From Skeletonema tropicum (Eukaryota; Bacillariophyta; Thalassiosirophyceae; Thalassiosirales; Thalassiosiraceae), in the NCBI GenBank assembly GCA_037178625.1, contig CM074148.1:1364001-1428000 (forward strand): 64,000 bases of DNA, read 5' to 3'. The notes beneath the pieces were generated by a model, which was not told the origin of the DNA, searched no databases, and was given only the letters and a program-made list of their open reading frames with translations. This document shows, piece after piece, positions 45,101-58,021 of this stretch (within the stretch, counting starts at the first letter, position 1; each line of letters opens with the position of its first letter). The translations under genes were made by a program, and so were the position numbers.

Positions 45101-48100
45101 CGCCCACTCTTCAGTAGCAAATACTCCGTCCACGGATAGAAATGCATCATATGGAGAAAACATCCCCTTAAGAAGAGCGCCGCCGTGCCTTGTCGATACC
45201 ACTGCCTGTCCTTTCTTTATTGCGTTCCACGAAGTGTACATGTCAAGGAAGCTGAACATGATTGTGAGCAGGGAAGAGTTAGTAAACACAAGAATATAAA
45301 ACCGAGCTAAAGAACTGCCTTCATCAGTAGCGACTCACCTCTGAATTTGTGGCAACGTTTTCATCACTTCACCAAAGGCCTCCTTGCGGTCAGTAATACC
45401 GCACCCAACCAGCGCCTCAGCATTCTTCCGAACAATATCTCTCGTAAACAACGCAGCAGATCTCCTAGAAGTATCTTTTTCACGAAGGCACCTTTCAAAA
45501 AGATCATGACGGAGTGTACCCATAACTGCCGACTTGGCACTCAATCCCGTCGAACCAAGCCGAGATTGGAGTGTGGCCAATCTTGGACACTTCACAGCTT
45601 CACTGACTAATGTTGGAGTAATTAACTCATCAGGATGAATAACTAATACCAAGTCATCATGAATATCACTGTTCACGGGTGGATTCGAGTGTAAAATGAC
45701 AGGCAGTGCAGTCACATCTGTGAGGTATGTACCGCTAATGGAACACAAATGGATAACATCACCACTTTTGGCGTTTGTGTGGTACCATTCTCCACGTAGA
45801 TGAATACATCCGTCAATTGAAACGTTGGTAGAAACGTCATTAGGGGAACAGATCTTCATGAGACGCTCCAATTCATCTTCTCGACCATTGTCCTCACTTG
45901 GAGTCCATAACGAAACATCAATGGTCTTGGTATAAGTATTAAAATCATCTTTCACCCGACGAACCACGTATCGAGTGAACGAGAGGAAGAGCGGTTCCTT
46001 CGAGTGATTGACAATATGGCCACTGCGACGATTGAAAATGGGAGCATTGGGTGGTGGTGGTGGCACAGCAACTGCAGCAGCAGCAGCATCCAAGCCACCA
46101 ATCTTTTCCAGACGTTGTTCGACTTGTTTATCGAGGGCAGTAAAGTCAATTTCATCCTCATTAAACGCAAGAATCTCATCCTCAGCCCCCTCCGTGTTGT
46201 TGTTTATAGTTTGGTGTTTATCGGCATGACACTGCTGCGTTCCACAATATTCATAGTTTGCCAACTCGTCATCATTCGTCTCATCCAAGAAATCATATTT
46301 GCCATCACTGGCTTGTGCAGCCACTACTTGATTGGTACTCAACGTTGTTGCTGGCGGTGGTGGAGCAGCAGCAGCCACAGGAGTGGCAGAGTTGTTCGTA
46401 CTACAAACCTGAGATCCCTGCGAAGAAGAAGACATAGTTCCATCTCCACTAAGACCTCTAATATAATCTTCCGCATAGTCATTATCAAAGTTGTAGATGG
46501 TATTATCAGCTTGATTGTTCACCTCATTATTGCTTGTAGGCGCTACCGGTGGAGGACATGGTTGTACAGTAGCTGACGATGACGTTGTAGTATTGCTGCT
46601 GTTGTTGTTGTTGCTGCTGTTATTACCGCTGCTGCAGTTGTTCCGACTGAGAATATCCATCCCATTTTTACCAGTGTCACGGTGTGATGTAGAAATAGCA
46701 GTAGACTGTCGTTGGGCGTTGATAGCATTGGCTTTCTTGATACCAAATGGTTGCAGAATAGTAGATGAGGAAGAAGAAGAAGATCCAATCTTCTTCTCCT
46801 TGCCAATATTATTCGAGGTAGAGACCGAATGGGGATTGTTTGATGTTGACGTCGCAGCTACTGCTACTGCTGCTCCAGATGTCGTAGTCGATGCAGCAGT
46901 GAATTGAGAACAAGATCCACTACGCTCCCCCCTCGTAGTAGCCTCATCACCACCCTTCTTCTCCTTACTACAAACTTGATCCAACCCTTGCTCAATCTCT
47001 TTCAACAAATTTTCCACTCCATCATCATCATCATCATCCCGATCAATTTTCATGTCGATGTTTGCAGCAGTTCCACCACCACTACCACCACCACTACTGC
47101 GGCTGATATTCATAAATGTCAATCGACGTCCTTTCAACTGCTCATTCTCATTTGATTGTGTCGATAACGAGTTGCTGTGTCCGTTGTTGTGAATAATGTC
47201 ATGTAATGCAAACCTAGTCTGACTTGACAATACTCGCTGCTGCTGCTGCTGCTGCTGCTGCGGTTGTGAAGGTCCTCCGGTAGTTTCCATATAATCCGTA
47301 TTCACATCATGCAATCCCTCTCGACAGATACGACCTCGATCAACCTCCTGCTTGGCGTTGGTTGATAATTTCATTTTATTGTCGGCTGCTGTAGCTGTAG
47401 CTGCCTCGTCTTGAATAACATTCTCACTGCTGCTGATGATATCACTTGGATCATTGTCTGCTCTCTCAAGACCACCACCACCACCACCGCCATTATTATT
47501 ATTAGCAGTAGCATTGCTGCGCCGCCTCCTCTTTCGCTTGACCTTGCTAATAGTCGCCGGAACATCCCCCGAATCCAACAGTACTAATTTATATTTCTGC
47601 TTTTTACTTCTCGTGGCTGCTGCTGCTGCTGGAGGAGTGTAATTAGTGTAATTCGAATTCGAATTGTTGCCCGCATCGGCATCGCTCTTGGCGTGTCCTT
47701 TCGTATCATTGATGCCGTCGCTACAATCATTATCACTATCATTACTATCACTGTCATCCATGTGTAGCATCATCTCATCCACCTGCTGCGTCATGGTGGG
47801 CAACAATTGGGGAGCGCCATTATTGTCCTCTGAATTATTAGCATTAGCATCACGTCGAGTGAATAAATGACGTAAATCAGTGCCGGCGTCGTCTTCCCAA
47901 ATGATTGGATTGGAGTCTTCCGAGGCGGCGATGGAATGATTGTCATCGTCATCGTTAGTGTCATCATTAGCGTTAGTGTCATCATTATGATTGTGACTAT
48001 AAGTGATATGATTGGTGTGGAATGATTGAAAGGACGCGCACGTGGTGGAAGATGATTTCTTCAAGTTTGGAGCTCTGTGCGTGATGTGTTGTTGGTCACG

Positions 48101-48166
48101 GTCTGCTGAGGCTGAGGCGCAGGCAAGCTTTTGTCGGTGACGGTGAGGACTTTGACTTTGCGGCAT
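42155..48166 (-). CDS. DNA2: DNA2 nuclease-helicase, copy B (4 exons, about 1908 aa)
   Basis: Exons on the minus strand: 48166-45339, 45251-43909, 43805-42954, 42858-42155. Splice sites are identical to copy A and the frame is kept throughout. All nuclease (GTLRHDLFE, GLKGNVDATV, PVELKTG), Fe-S (KCPRL, CERCYKNREC) and helicase motifs (GLPGTGKSS, DEAGQ, QYRMN, NVAFSRAKHK) are present. Differences from copy A cluster in the low-complexity N-terminus: polyQ of 8 rather than 7, an extra GGGS repeat, shorter polyD, and a changed stretch near NNNTEGAEDEILAFNEDE. The catalytic half is almost unchanged. It presumably has the same role in Okazaki-flap removal and end resection. Its first exon from the polyQ tract upward is in phase with array B. 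Confidence 0.93.
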
Positions 48167-48382
48167 CTGTGTAGTACGATATATTTTTTGTAATATTATT
48201 ATGTCGATAGTGATTGCTAATTGTATTATCCGTAATCTATGTATGATATGATGACTCGCCAGGCAAGCAGCAAGCGCATCGTATCATGGGTCATTGGCGT
48301 GGGCCTCTTTCTGAAGATCTGCAAAGCGGCATCCACCTTTCAATTTTTGAATCAACACACAACACACTCTAGCAGCTCAAAA

Positions 48383-48613
48383 ATGACCATGGCCGATAAT
48401 ATTATCTTCTCTACTACGCGGCCGTATCAATATCAAGCCGATAAGTGTCGTTTTGGAAAGCTCTCATCGAGGTCTATCGATTCGGCCTATATTCAGCTCA
48501 ATTGGAGGACTTTTCTCCAATCGATCAGGCTAAAAACGGGTGAAGAAATCGACCAGCAGCTCGGAATCCGGCTCCACAGCCAGATTTTCAGACAAGAAGA
48601 GGTCAAAATTTGA
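48383..48613 (+). CDS. Small hypothetical ORF head-to-head with DNA2 (76 aa)
   Basis: Not recognised. ATGACCATGG gives MTMADNIIFSTTRPYQYQAD, then a basic stretch (KCRFGKLSSRS) and a helical end (GEEIDQQLGIRLHSQIF). A longer in-frame start exists at 48239. It lies divergently about 220 bp from the DNA2 start codon, so it could share its promoter. It is identical in arrays A and B, but that follows from DNA duplication and is not proof of coding. Its composition looks protein-like and the ORF survives the A/B split, while two of the five array A copies are broken. Confidence 0.35.
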   Translation: MTMADNIIFSTTRPYQYQADKCRFGKLSSRSIDSAYIQLNWRTFLQSIRLKTGEEIDQQLGIRLHSQIFRQEEVKI

Positions 48614-48867
48614 CCAAACTAAAATACAATATGACCACCTAACCCGTTAGAATCGTCTTTTCAAGCTGCATCGATTAGTACCACTAACCAATATCTATTG
48701 AAATCATCAATAAATAACAACCACTGCTCGGCCGAGGCCCTCGCGAAAGAACGACCGCCTTAATCCACCGCATCCAGACAATCGGTACATGTGAATGTGA
48801 GATCCAAAAAAGCGACCACGTAGATCATTAATAACACAATAATCACAGCTCAGGGAGGGGTCGCACG

Positions 48868-49591
48868 ATCCGAGCGTAGCCGAGGCCAGTTGATGATGAG
48901 GGTAAGGCGAGGGCCCCTGCCCGAGCACCGTTTATTAATGGAAGAAAATTAAATGCGCCGGCCCCTAGTGGTCGTTCTTCAGCGAAGCGTCATTACACAC
49001 CCGTGCCAACCCATCATGGACGGCACTGATCGGCGAGGGCGAGCGGCAGCGAGGCCGAGCTTTGTTTATTATTTTGATTGCAATGACAATGACGGCATAT
49101 TATTGAGCGAGTGCGAGCGGCAGCGAGGACGAGCAGTGTTTATTGTGTTTATCGAATCGATAGCGATAGCGCTTGAAATGACGATTCGAATGATACGGTT
49201 GTATCATTGTTTGTCGATTCTGGTCAAAATCCGAATGAGAATCTGGAATGTCGATTTTCATTTGGAGCTTGATATTCGAAATATACTATAGGGGTCGATT
49301 ATTTTATTTAGTTGAGGCAAGAGATTGACAAAGGATCGATATTTCAAGTCGAGAATAGTACTAATCGATAGATAGAGCGCAATAAGAGGATTCGAAATCA
49401 CCATTCATCGCCTTGATACGATACGACAACTGCAAGACAAGTTATAGCATAGTGGGAAAGGGTTTTATTTAAAGCTGAGTAAGATAATCGCCACTTACAT
49501 TACATATACTTATTACTATTGCTACTACTACTATCTATTCACTCGATGAATTGGTTGATTGTCATGTACATACTACGATCGCTATTGACGA
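48868..49591. other. Upstream region found only in array B units
   Basis: Holds no recognised gene; a 112-codon plus ORF (48953-49291) has no visible domain. GC-rich direct repeats of CGAGCGGCAGCGAGG occur near 49033 and 49109. A palindrome CTCGGCCGAG lies just before it near 48727. It repeats in every array B unit and ends at the CTG joint. Confidence 0.6.
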
Positions 49592-50518
49592 CTGCTGCTG
49601 CTGCTGCTGCTGCGGTTGTGAAGGTCCTCCGGTAGTTTCCATATAATCCGTATTCACATCATGCAATCCCTCTCGACAGATACGACCTCGATCAACCTCC
49701 TGCTTGGCGTTGGTTGATAATTTCATTTTATTGTCGGCTGCTGTAGCTGTAGCTGCCTCGTCTTGAATAACATTCTCACTGCTGCTGATGATATCACTTG
49801 GATCATTGTCTGCTCTCTCAAGACCACCACCACCACCACCGCCATTATTATTATTAGCAGTAGCATTGCTGCGCCGCCTCCTCTTTCGCTTGACCTTGCT
49901 AATAGTCGCCGGAACATCCCCCGAATCCAACAGTACTAATTTATATTTCTGCTTTTTACTTCTCGTGGCTGCTGCTGCTGCTGGAGGAGTGTAATTAGTG
50001 TAATTCGAATTCGAATTGTTGCCCGCATCGGCATCGCTCTTGGCGTGTCCTTTCGTATCATTGATGCCGTCGCTACAATCATTATCACTATCATTACTAT
50101 CACTGTCATCCATGTGTAGCATCATCTCATCCACCTGCTGCGTCATGGTGGGCAACAATTGGGGAGCGCCATTATTGTCCTCTGAATTATTAGCATTAGC
50201 ATCACGTCGAGTGAATAAATGACGTAAATCAGTGCCGGCGTCGTCTTCCCAAATGATTGGATTGGAGTCTTCCGAGGCGGCGATGGAATGATTGTCATCG
50301 TCATCGTTAGTGTCATCATTAGCGTTAGTGTCATCATTATGATTGTGACTATAAGTGATATGATTGGTGTGGAATGATTGAAAGGACGCGCACGTGGTGG
50401 AAGATGATTTCTTCAAGTTTGGAGCTCTGTGCGTGATGTGTTGTTGGTCACGGTCTGCTGAGGCTGAGGCGCAGGCAAGCTTTTGTCGGTGACGGTGAGG
50501 ACTTTGACTTTGCGGCAT
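49562..50518 (-). pseudogene. Truncated DNA2 N-terminal ORF (array B, unit 1; 318 aa)
   Basis: Open from MPQSQSPHRHRQ through the NLS-like KRKRRRR to the polyQ tract (about residue 308), then a foreign tail SSIAIVVCT and stop. It consists only of the disordered N-terminus; nuclease and helicase are missing. It keeps 5' flanking DNA identical to that of the real gene, so transcription is plausible. Confidence 0.88.
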
Positions 50519-50734
50519 CTGTGTAGTACGATATATTTTTTGTAATATTATTATGTCGATAGTGATTGCTAATTGTATTATCCGTAATCTATGTATGATA
50601 TGATGACTCGCCAGGCAAGCAGCAAGCGCATCGTATCATGGGTCATTGGCGTGGGCCTCTTTCTGAAGATCTGCAAAGCGGCATCCACCTTTCAATTTTT
50701 GAATCAACACACAACACACTCTAGCAGCTCAAAA

Positions 50735-50965
50735 ATGACCATGGCCGATAATATTATCTTCTCTACTACGCGGCCGTATCAATATCAAGCCGATAAGTGT
50801 CGTTTTGGAAAGCTCTCATCGAGGTCTATCGATTCGGCCTATATTCAGCTCAATTGGAGGACTTTTCTCCAATCGATCAGGCTAAAAACGGGTGAAGAAA
50901 TCGACCAGCAGCTCGGAATCCGGCTCCACAGCCAGATTTTCAGACAAGAAGAGGTCAAAATTTGA
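50735..50965 (+). CDS. Small hypothetical ORF, array B unit 1
   Basis: Same 76-aa product as 48383-48613. Confidence 0.3.
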   Translation: MTMADNIIFSTTRPYQYQADKCRFGKLSSRSIDSAYIQLNWRTFLQSIRLKTGEEIDQQLGIRLHSQIFRQEEVKI

Positions 50966-51913
50966 CCAAACTAAAATACAATATGACCACCTAACCCGTT
51001 AGAATCGTCTTTTCAAGCTGCATCGATTAGTACCACTAACCAATATCTATTGAAATCATCAATAAATAACAACCACTGCTCGGCCGAGGCCCTCGCGAAA
51101 GAACGACCGCCTTAATCCACCGCATCCAGACAATCGGTACATGTGAATGTGAGATCCAAAAAAGCGACCACGTAGATCATTAATAACACAATAATCACAG
51201 CTCAGGGAGGGGTCGCACGATCCGAGCGTAGCCGAGGCCAGTTGATGATGAGGGTAAGGCGAGGGCCCCTGCCCGAGCACCGTTTATTAATGGAAGAAAA
51301 TTAAATGCGCCGGCCCCTAGTGGTCGTTCTTCAGCGAAGCGTCATTACACACCCGTGCCAACCCATCATGGACGGCACTGATCGGCGAGGGCGAGCGGCA
51401 GCGAGGCCGAGCTTTGTTTATTATTTTGATTGCAATGACAATGACGGCATATTATTGAGCGAGTGCGAGCGGCAGCGAGGACGAGCAGTGTTTATTGTGT
51501 TTATCGAATCGATAGCGATAGCGCTTGAAATGACGATTCGAATGATACGGTTGTATCATTGTTTGTCGATTCTGGTCAAAATCCGAATGAGAATCTGGAA
51601 TGTCGATTTTCATTTGGAGCTTGATATTCGAAATATACTATAGGGGTCGATTATTTTATTTAGTTGAGGCAAGAGATTGACAAAGGATCGATATTTCAAG
51701 TCGAGAATAGTACTAATCGATAGATAGAGCGCAATAAGAGGATTCGAAATCACCATTCATCGCCTTGATACGATACGACAACTGCAAGACAAGTTATAGC
51801 ATAGTGGGAAAGGGTTTTATTTAAAGCTGAGTAAGATAATCGCCACTTACATTACATATACTTATTACTATTGCTACTACTACTATCTATTCACTCGATG
51901 AATTGGTTGATTG

Positions 51914-52870
51914 TCATGTACATACTACGATCGCTATTGACGACTGCTGCTGCTGCTGCTGCTGCGGTTGTGAAGGTCCTCCGGTAGTTTCCATATAATC
52001 CGTATTCACATCATGCAATCCCTCTCGACAGATACGACCTCGATCAACCTCCTGCTTGGCGTTGGTTGATAATTTCATTTTATTGTCGGCTGCTGTAGCT
52101 GTAGCTGCCTCGTCTTGAATAACATTCTCACTGCTGCTGATGATATCACTTGGATCATTGTCTGCTCTCTCAAGACCACCACCACCACCACCGCCATTAT
52201 TATTATTAGCAGTAGCATTGCTGCGCCGCCTCCTCTTTCGCTTGACCTTGCTAATAGTCGCCGGAACATCCCCCGAATCCAACAGTACTAATTTATATTT
52301 CTGCTTTTTACTTCTCGTGGCTGCTGCTGCTGCTGGAGGAGTGTAATTAGTGTAATTCGAATTCGAATTGTTGCCCGCATCGGCATCGCTCTTGGCGTGT
52401 CCTTTCGTATCATTGATGCCGTCGCTACAATCATTATCACTATCATTACTATCACTGTCATCCATGTGTAGCATCATCTCATCCACCTGCTGCGTCATGG
52501 TGGGCAACAATTGGGGAGCGCCATTATTGTCCTCTGAATTATTAGCATTAGCATCACGTCGAGTGAATAAATGACGTAAATCAGTGCCGGCGTCGTCTTC
52601 CCAAATGATTGGATTGGAGTCTTCCGAGGCGGCGATGGAATGATTGTCATCGTCATCGTTAGTGTCATCATTAGCGTTAGTGTCATCATTATGATTGTGA
52701 CTATAAGTGATATGATTGGTGTGGAATGATTGAAAGGACGCGCACGTGGTGGAAGATGATTTCTTCAAGTTTGGAGCTCTGTGCGTGATGTGTTGTTGGT
52801 CACGGTCTGCTGAGGCTGAGGCGCAGGCAAGCTTTTGTCGGTGACGGTGAGGACTTTGACTTTGCGGCAT
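51914..52870 (-). pseudogene. Truncated DNA2 N-terminal ORF (array B, unit 2)
   Basis: Identical to 49562-50518, 2352 bp further on, with the same polyQ joint and SSIAIVVCT tail. Confidence 0.88.
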
Positions 52871-53086
52871 CTGTGTAGTACGATATATTTTTTGTAATAT
52901 TATTATGTCGATAGTGATTGCTAATTGTATTATCCGTAATCTATGTATGATATGATGACTCGCCAGGCAAGCAGCAAGCGCATCGTATCATGGGTCATTG
53001 GCGTGGGCCTCTTTCTGAAGATCTGCAAAGCGGCATCCACCTTTCAATTTTTGAATCAACACACAACACACTCTAGCAGCTCAAAA

Positions 53087-53317
53087 ATGACCATGGCCGA
53101 TAATATTATCTTCTCTACTACGCGGCCGTATCAATATCAAGCCGATAAGTGTCGTTTTGGAAAGCTCTCATCGAGGTCTATCGATTCGGCCTATATTCAG
53201 CTCAATTGGAGGACTTTTCTCCAATCGATCAGGCTAAAAACGGGTGAAGAAATCGACCAGCAGCTCGGAATCCGGCTCCACAGCCAGATTTTCAGACAAG
53301 AAGAGGTCAAAATTTGA
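53087..53317 (+). CDS. Small hypothetical ORF, array B unit 2
   Basis: Same 76-aa product as 48383-48613. Confidence 0.3.
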   Translation: MTMADNIIFSTTRPYQYQADKCRFGKLSSRSIDSAYIQLNWRTFLQSIRLKTGEEIDQQLGIRLHSQIFRQEEVKI

Positions 53318-54265
53318 CCAAACTAAAATACAATATGACCACCTAACCCGTTAGAATCGTCTTTTCAAGCTGCATCGATTAGTACCACTAACCAATATCT
53401 ATTGAAATCATCAATAAATAACAACCACTGCTCGGCCGAGGCCCTCGCGAAAGAACGACCGCCTTAATCCACCGCATCCAGACAATCGGTACATGTGAAT
53501 GTGAGATCCAAAAAAGCGACCACGTAGATCATTAATAACACAATAATCACAGCTCAGGGAGGGGTCGCACGATCCGAGCGTAGCCGAGGCCAGTTGATGA
53601 TGAGGGTAAGGCGAGGGCCCCTGCCCGAGCACCGTTTATTAATGGAAGAAAATTAAATGCGCCGGCCCCTAGTGGTCGTTCTTCAGCGAAGCGTCATTAC
53701 ACACCCGTGCCAACCCATCATGGACGGCACTGATCGGCGAGGGCGAGCGGCAGCGAGGCCGAGCTTTGTTTATTATTTTGATTGCAATGACAATGACGGC
53801 ATATTATTGAGCGAGTGCGAGCGGCAGCGAGGACGAGCAGTGTTTATTGTGTTTATCGAATCGATAGCGATAGCGCTTGAAATGACGATTCGAATGATAC
53901 GGTTGTATCATTGTTTGTCGATTCTGGTCAAAATCCGAATGAGAATCTGGAATGTCGATTTTCATTTGGAGCTTGATATTCGAAATATACTATAGGGGTC
54001 GATTATTTTATTTAGTTGAGGCAAGAGATTGACAAAGGATCGATATTTCAAGTCGAGAATAGTACTAATCGATAGATAGAGCGCAATAAGAGGATTCGAA
54101 ATCACCATTCATCGCCTTGATACGATACGACAACTGCAAGACAAGTTATAGCATAGTGGGAAAGGGTTTTATTTAAAGCTGAGTAAGATAATCGCCACTT
54201 ACATTACATATACTTATTACTATTGCTACTACTACTATCTATTCACTCGATGAATTGGTTGATTG

Positions 54266-55222
54266 TCATGTACATACTACGATCGCTATTGACGACTGCT
54301 GCTGCTGCTGCTGCTGCGGTTGTGAAGGTCCTCCGGTAGTTTCCATATAATCCGTATTCACATCATGCAATCCCTCTCGACAGATACGACCTCGATCAAC
54401 CTCCTGCTTGGCGTTGGTTGATAATTTCATTTTATTGTCGGCTGCTGTAGCTGTAGCTGCCTCGTCTTGAATAACATTCTCACTGCTGCTGATGATATCA
54501 CTTGGATCATTGTCTGCTCTCTCAAGACCACCACCACCACCACCGCCATTATTATTATTAGCAGTAGCATTGCTGCGCCGCCTCCTCTTTCGCTTGACCT
54601 TGCTAATAGTCGCCGGAACATCCCCCGAATCCAACAGTACTAATTTATATTTCTGCTTTTTACTTCTCGTGGCTGCTGCTGCTGCTGGAGGAGTGTAATT
54701 AGTGTAATTCGAATTCGAATTGTTGCCCGCATCGGCATCGCTCTTGGCGTGTCCTTTCGTATCATTGATGCCGTCGCTACAATCATTATCACTATCATTA
54801 CTATCACTGTCATCCATGTGTAGCATCATCTCATCCACCTGCTGCGTCATGGTGGGCAACAATTGGGGAGCGCCATTATTGTCCTCTGAATTATTAGCAT
54901 TAGCATCACGTCGAGTGAATAAATGACGTAAATCAGTGCCGGCGTCGTCTTCCCAAATGATTGGATTGGAGTCTTCCGAGGCGGCGATGGAATGATTGTC
55001 ATCGTCATCGTTAGTGTCATCATTAGCGTTAGTGTCATCATTATGATTGTGACTATAAGTGATATGATTGGTGTGGAATGATTGAAAGGACGCGCACGTG
55101 GTGGAAGATGATTTCTTCAAGTTTGGAGCTCTGTGCGTGATGTGTTGTTGGTCACGGTCTGCTGAGGCTGAGGCGCAGGCAAGCTTTTGTCGGTGACGGT
55201 GAGGACTTTGACTTTGCGGCAT
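54266..55222 (-). pseudogene. Truncated DNA2 N-terminal ORF (array B, unit 3)
   Basis: Identical to 49562-50518, with the same polyQ joint and tail. Confidence 0.88.
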
Positions 55223-55438
55223 CTGTGTAGTACGATATATTTTTTGTAATATTATTATGTCGATAGTGATTGCTAATTGTATTATCCGTAATCTATGTAT
55301 GATATGATGACTCGCCAGGCAAGCAGCAAGCGCATCGTATCATGGGTCATTGGCGTGGGCCTCTTTCTGAAGATCTGCAAAGCGGCATCCACCTTTCAAT
55401 TTTTGAATCAACACACAACACACTCTAGCAGCTCAAAA

Positions 55439-55669
55439 ATGACCATGGCCGATAATATTATCTTCTCTACTACGCGGCCGTATCAATATCAAGCCGATAA
55501 GTGTCGTTTTGGAAAGCTCTCATCGAGGTCTATCGATTCGGCCTATATTCAGCTCAATTGGAGGACTTTTCTCCAATCGATCAGGCTAAAAACGGGTGAA
55601 GAAATCGACCAGCAGCTCGGAATCCGGCTCCACAGCCAGATTTTCAGACAAGAAGAGGTCAAAATTTGA
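55439..55669 (+). CDS. Small hypothetical ORF, array B unit 3
   Basis: Same 76-aa product as 48383-48613. Confidence 0.3.
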   Translation: MTMADNIIFSTTRPYQYQADKCRFGKLSSRSIDSAYIQLNWRTFLQSIRLKTGEEIDQQLGIRLHSQIFRQEEVKI

Positions 55670-56617
55670 CCAAACTAAAATACAATATGACCACCTAACC
55701 CGTTAGAATCGTCTTTTCAAGCTGCATCGATTAGTACCACTAACCAATATCTATTGAAATCATCAATAAATAACAACCACTGCTCGGCCGAGGCCCTCGC
55801 GAAAGAACGACCGCCTTAATCCACCGCATCCAGACAATCGGTACATGTGAATGTGAGATCCAAAAAAGCGACCACGTAGATCATTAATAACACAATAATC
55901 ACAGCTCAGGGAGGGGTCGCACGATCCGAGCGTAGCCGAGGCCAGTTGATGATGAGGGTAAGGCGAGGGCCCCTGCCCGAGCACCGTTTATTAATGGAAG
56001 AAAATTAAATGCGCCGGCCCCTAGTGGTCGTTCTTCAGCGAAGCGTCATTACACACCCGTGCCAACCCATCATGGACGGCACTGATCGGCGAGGGCGAGC
56101 GGCAGCGAGGCCGAGCTTTGTTTATTATTTTGATTGCAATGACAATGACGGCATATTATTGAGCGAGTGCGAGCGGCAGCGAGGACGAGCAGTGTTTATT
56201 GTGTTTATCGAATCGATAGCGATAGCGCTTGAAATGACGATTCGAATGATACGGTTGTATCATTGTTTGTCGATTCTGGTCAAAATCCGAATGAGAATCT
56301 GGAATGTCGATTTTCATTTGGAGCTTGATATTCGAAATATACTATAGGGGTCGATTATTTTATTTAGTTGAGGCAAGAGATTGACAAAGGATCGATATTT
56401 CAAGTCGAGAATAGTACTAATCGATAGATAGAGCGCAATAAGAGGATTCGAAATCACCATTCATCGCCTTGATACGATACGACAACTGCAAGACAAGTTA
56501 TAGCATAGTGGGAAAGGGTTTTATTTAAAGCTGAGTAAGATAATCGCCACTTACATTACATATACTTATTACTATTGCTACTACTACTATCTATTCACTC
56601 GATGAATTGGTTGATTG

Positions 56618-57574
56618 TCATGTACATACTACGATCGCTATTGACGACTGCTGCTGCTGCTGCTGCTGCGGTTGTGAAGGTCCTCCGGTAGTTTCCATAT
56701 AATCCGTATTCACATCATGCAATCCCTCTCGACAGATACGACCTCGATCAACCTCCTGCTTGGCGTTGGTTGATAATTTCATTTTATTGTCGGCTGCTGT
56801 AGCTGTAGCTGCCTCGTCTTGAATAACATTCTCACTGCTGCTGATGATATCACTTGGATCATTGTCTGCTCTCTCAAGACCACCACCACCACCACCGCCA
56901 TTATTATTATTAGCAGTAGCATTGCTGCGCCGCCTCCTCTTTCGCTTGACCTTGCTAATAGTCGCCGGAACATCCCCCGAATCCAACAGTACTAATTTAT
57001 ATTTCTGCTTTTTACTTCTCGTGGCTGCTGCTGCTGCTGGAGGAGTGTAATTAGTGTAATTCGAATTCGAATTGTTGCCCGCATCGGCATCGCTCTTGGC
57101 GTGTCCTTTCGTATCATTGATGCCGTCGCTACAATCATTATCACTATCATTACTATCACTGTCATCCATGTGTAGCATCATCTCATCCACCTGCTGCGTC
57201 ATGGTGGGCAACAATTGGGGAGCGCCATTATTGTCCTCTGAATTATTAGCATTAGCATCACGTCGAGTGAATAAATGACGTAAATCAGTGCCGGCGTCGT
57301 CTTCCCAAATGATTGGATTGGAGTCTTCCGAGGCGGCGATGGAATGATTGTCATCGTCATCGTTAGTGTCATCATTAGCGTTAGTGTCATCATTATGATT
57401 GTGACTATAAGTGATATGATTGGTGTGGAATGATTGAAAGGACGCGCACGTGGTGGAAGATGATTTCTTCAAGTTTGGAGCTCTGTGCGTGATGTGTTGT
57501 TGGTCACGGTCTGCTGAGGCTGAGGCGCAGGCAAGCTTTTGTCGGTGACGGTGAGGACTTTGACTTTGCGGCAT
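56618..57574 (-). pseudogene. Truncated DNA2 N-terminal ORF (array B, unit 4)
   Basis: Identical to 49562-50518, with the same polyQ joint and tail. Confidence 0.88.
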
Positions 57575-57790
57575 CTGTGTAGTACGATATATTTTTTGTA
57601 ATATTATTATGTCGATAGTGATTGCTAATTGTATTATCCGTAATCTATGTATGATATGATGACTCGCCAGGCAAGCAGCAAGCGCATCGTATCATGGGTC
57701 ATTGGCGTGGGCCTCTTTCTGAAGATCTGCAAAGCGGCATCCACCTTTCAATTTTTGAATCAACACACAACACACTCTAGCAGCTCAAAA

Positions 57791-58021
57791 ATGACCATGG
57801 CCGATAATATTATCTTCTCTACTACGCGGCCGTATCAATATCAAGCCGATAAGTGTCGTTTTGGAAAGCTCTCATCGAGGTCTATCGATTCGGCCTATAT
57901 TCAGCTCAATTGGAGGACTTTTCTCCAATCGATCAGGCTAAAAACGGGTGAAGAAATCGACCAGCAGCTCGGAATCCGGCTCCACAGCCAGATTTTCAGA
58001 CAAGAAGAGGTCAAAATTTGA
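57791..58021 (+). CDS. Small hypothetical ORF, array B unit 4
   Basis: Same 76-aa product as 48383-48613. Confidence 0.3.
   Translation: MTMADNIIFSTTRPYQYQADKCRFGKLSSRSIDSAYIQLNWRTFLQSIRLKTGEEIDQQLGIRLHSQIFRQEEVKI

Larger units (their letters stand above)
25874..48867. repeat. Segmental duplication copy B
   Basis: Direct-orientation partner of 1-15608. The offset is 25873 bp at the left and 33647 bp across DNA2. The difference is accounted for by the hAT-like insertion (786 bp plus 8), the retrotransposon with its 2-kb flanking duplication, and small indels. The left edge in the window is at CACGTGGTGGTGCGTAAC. Confidence 0.95.
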
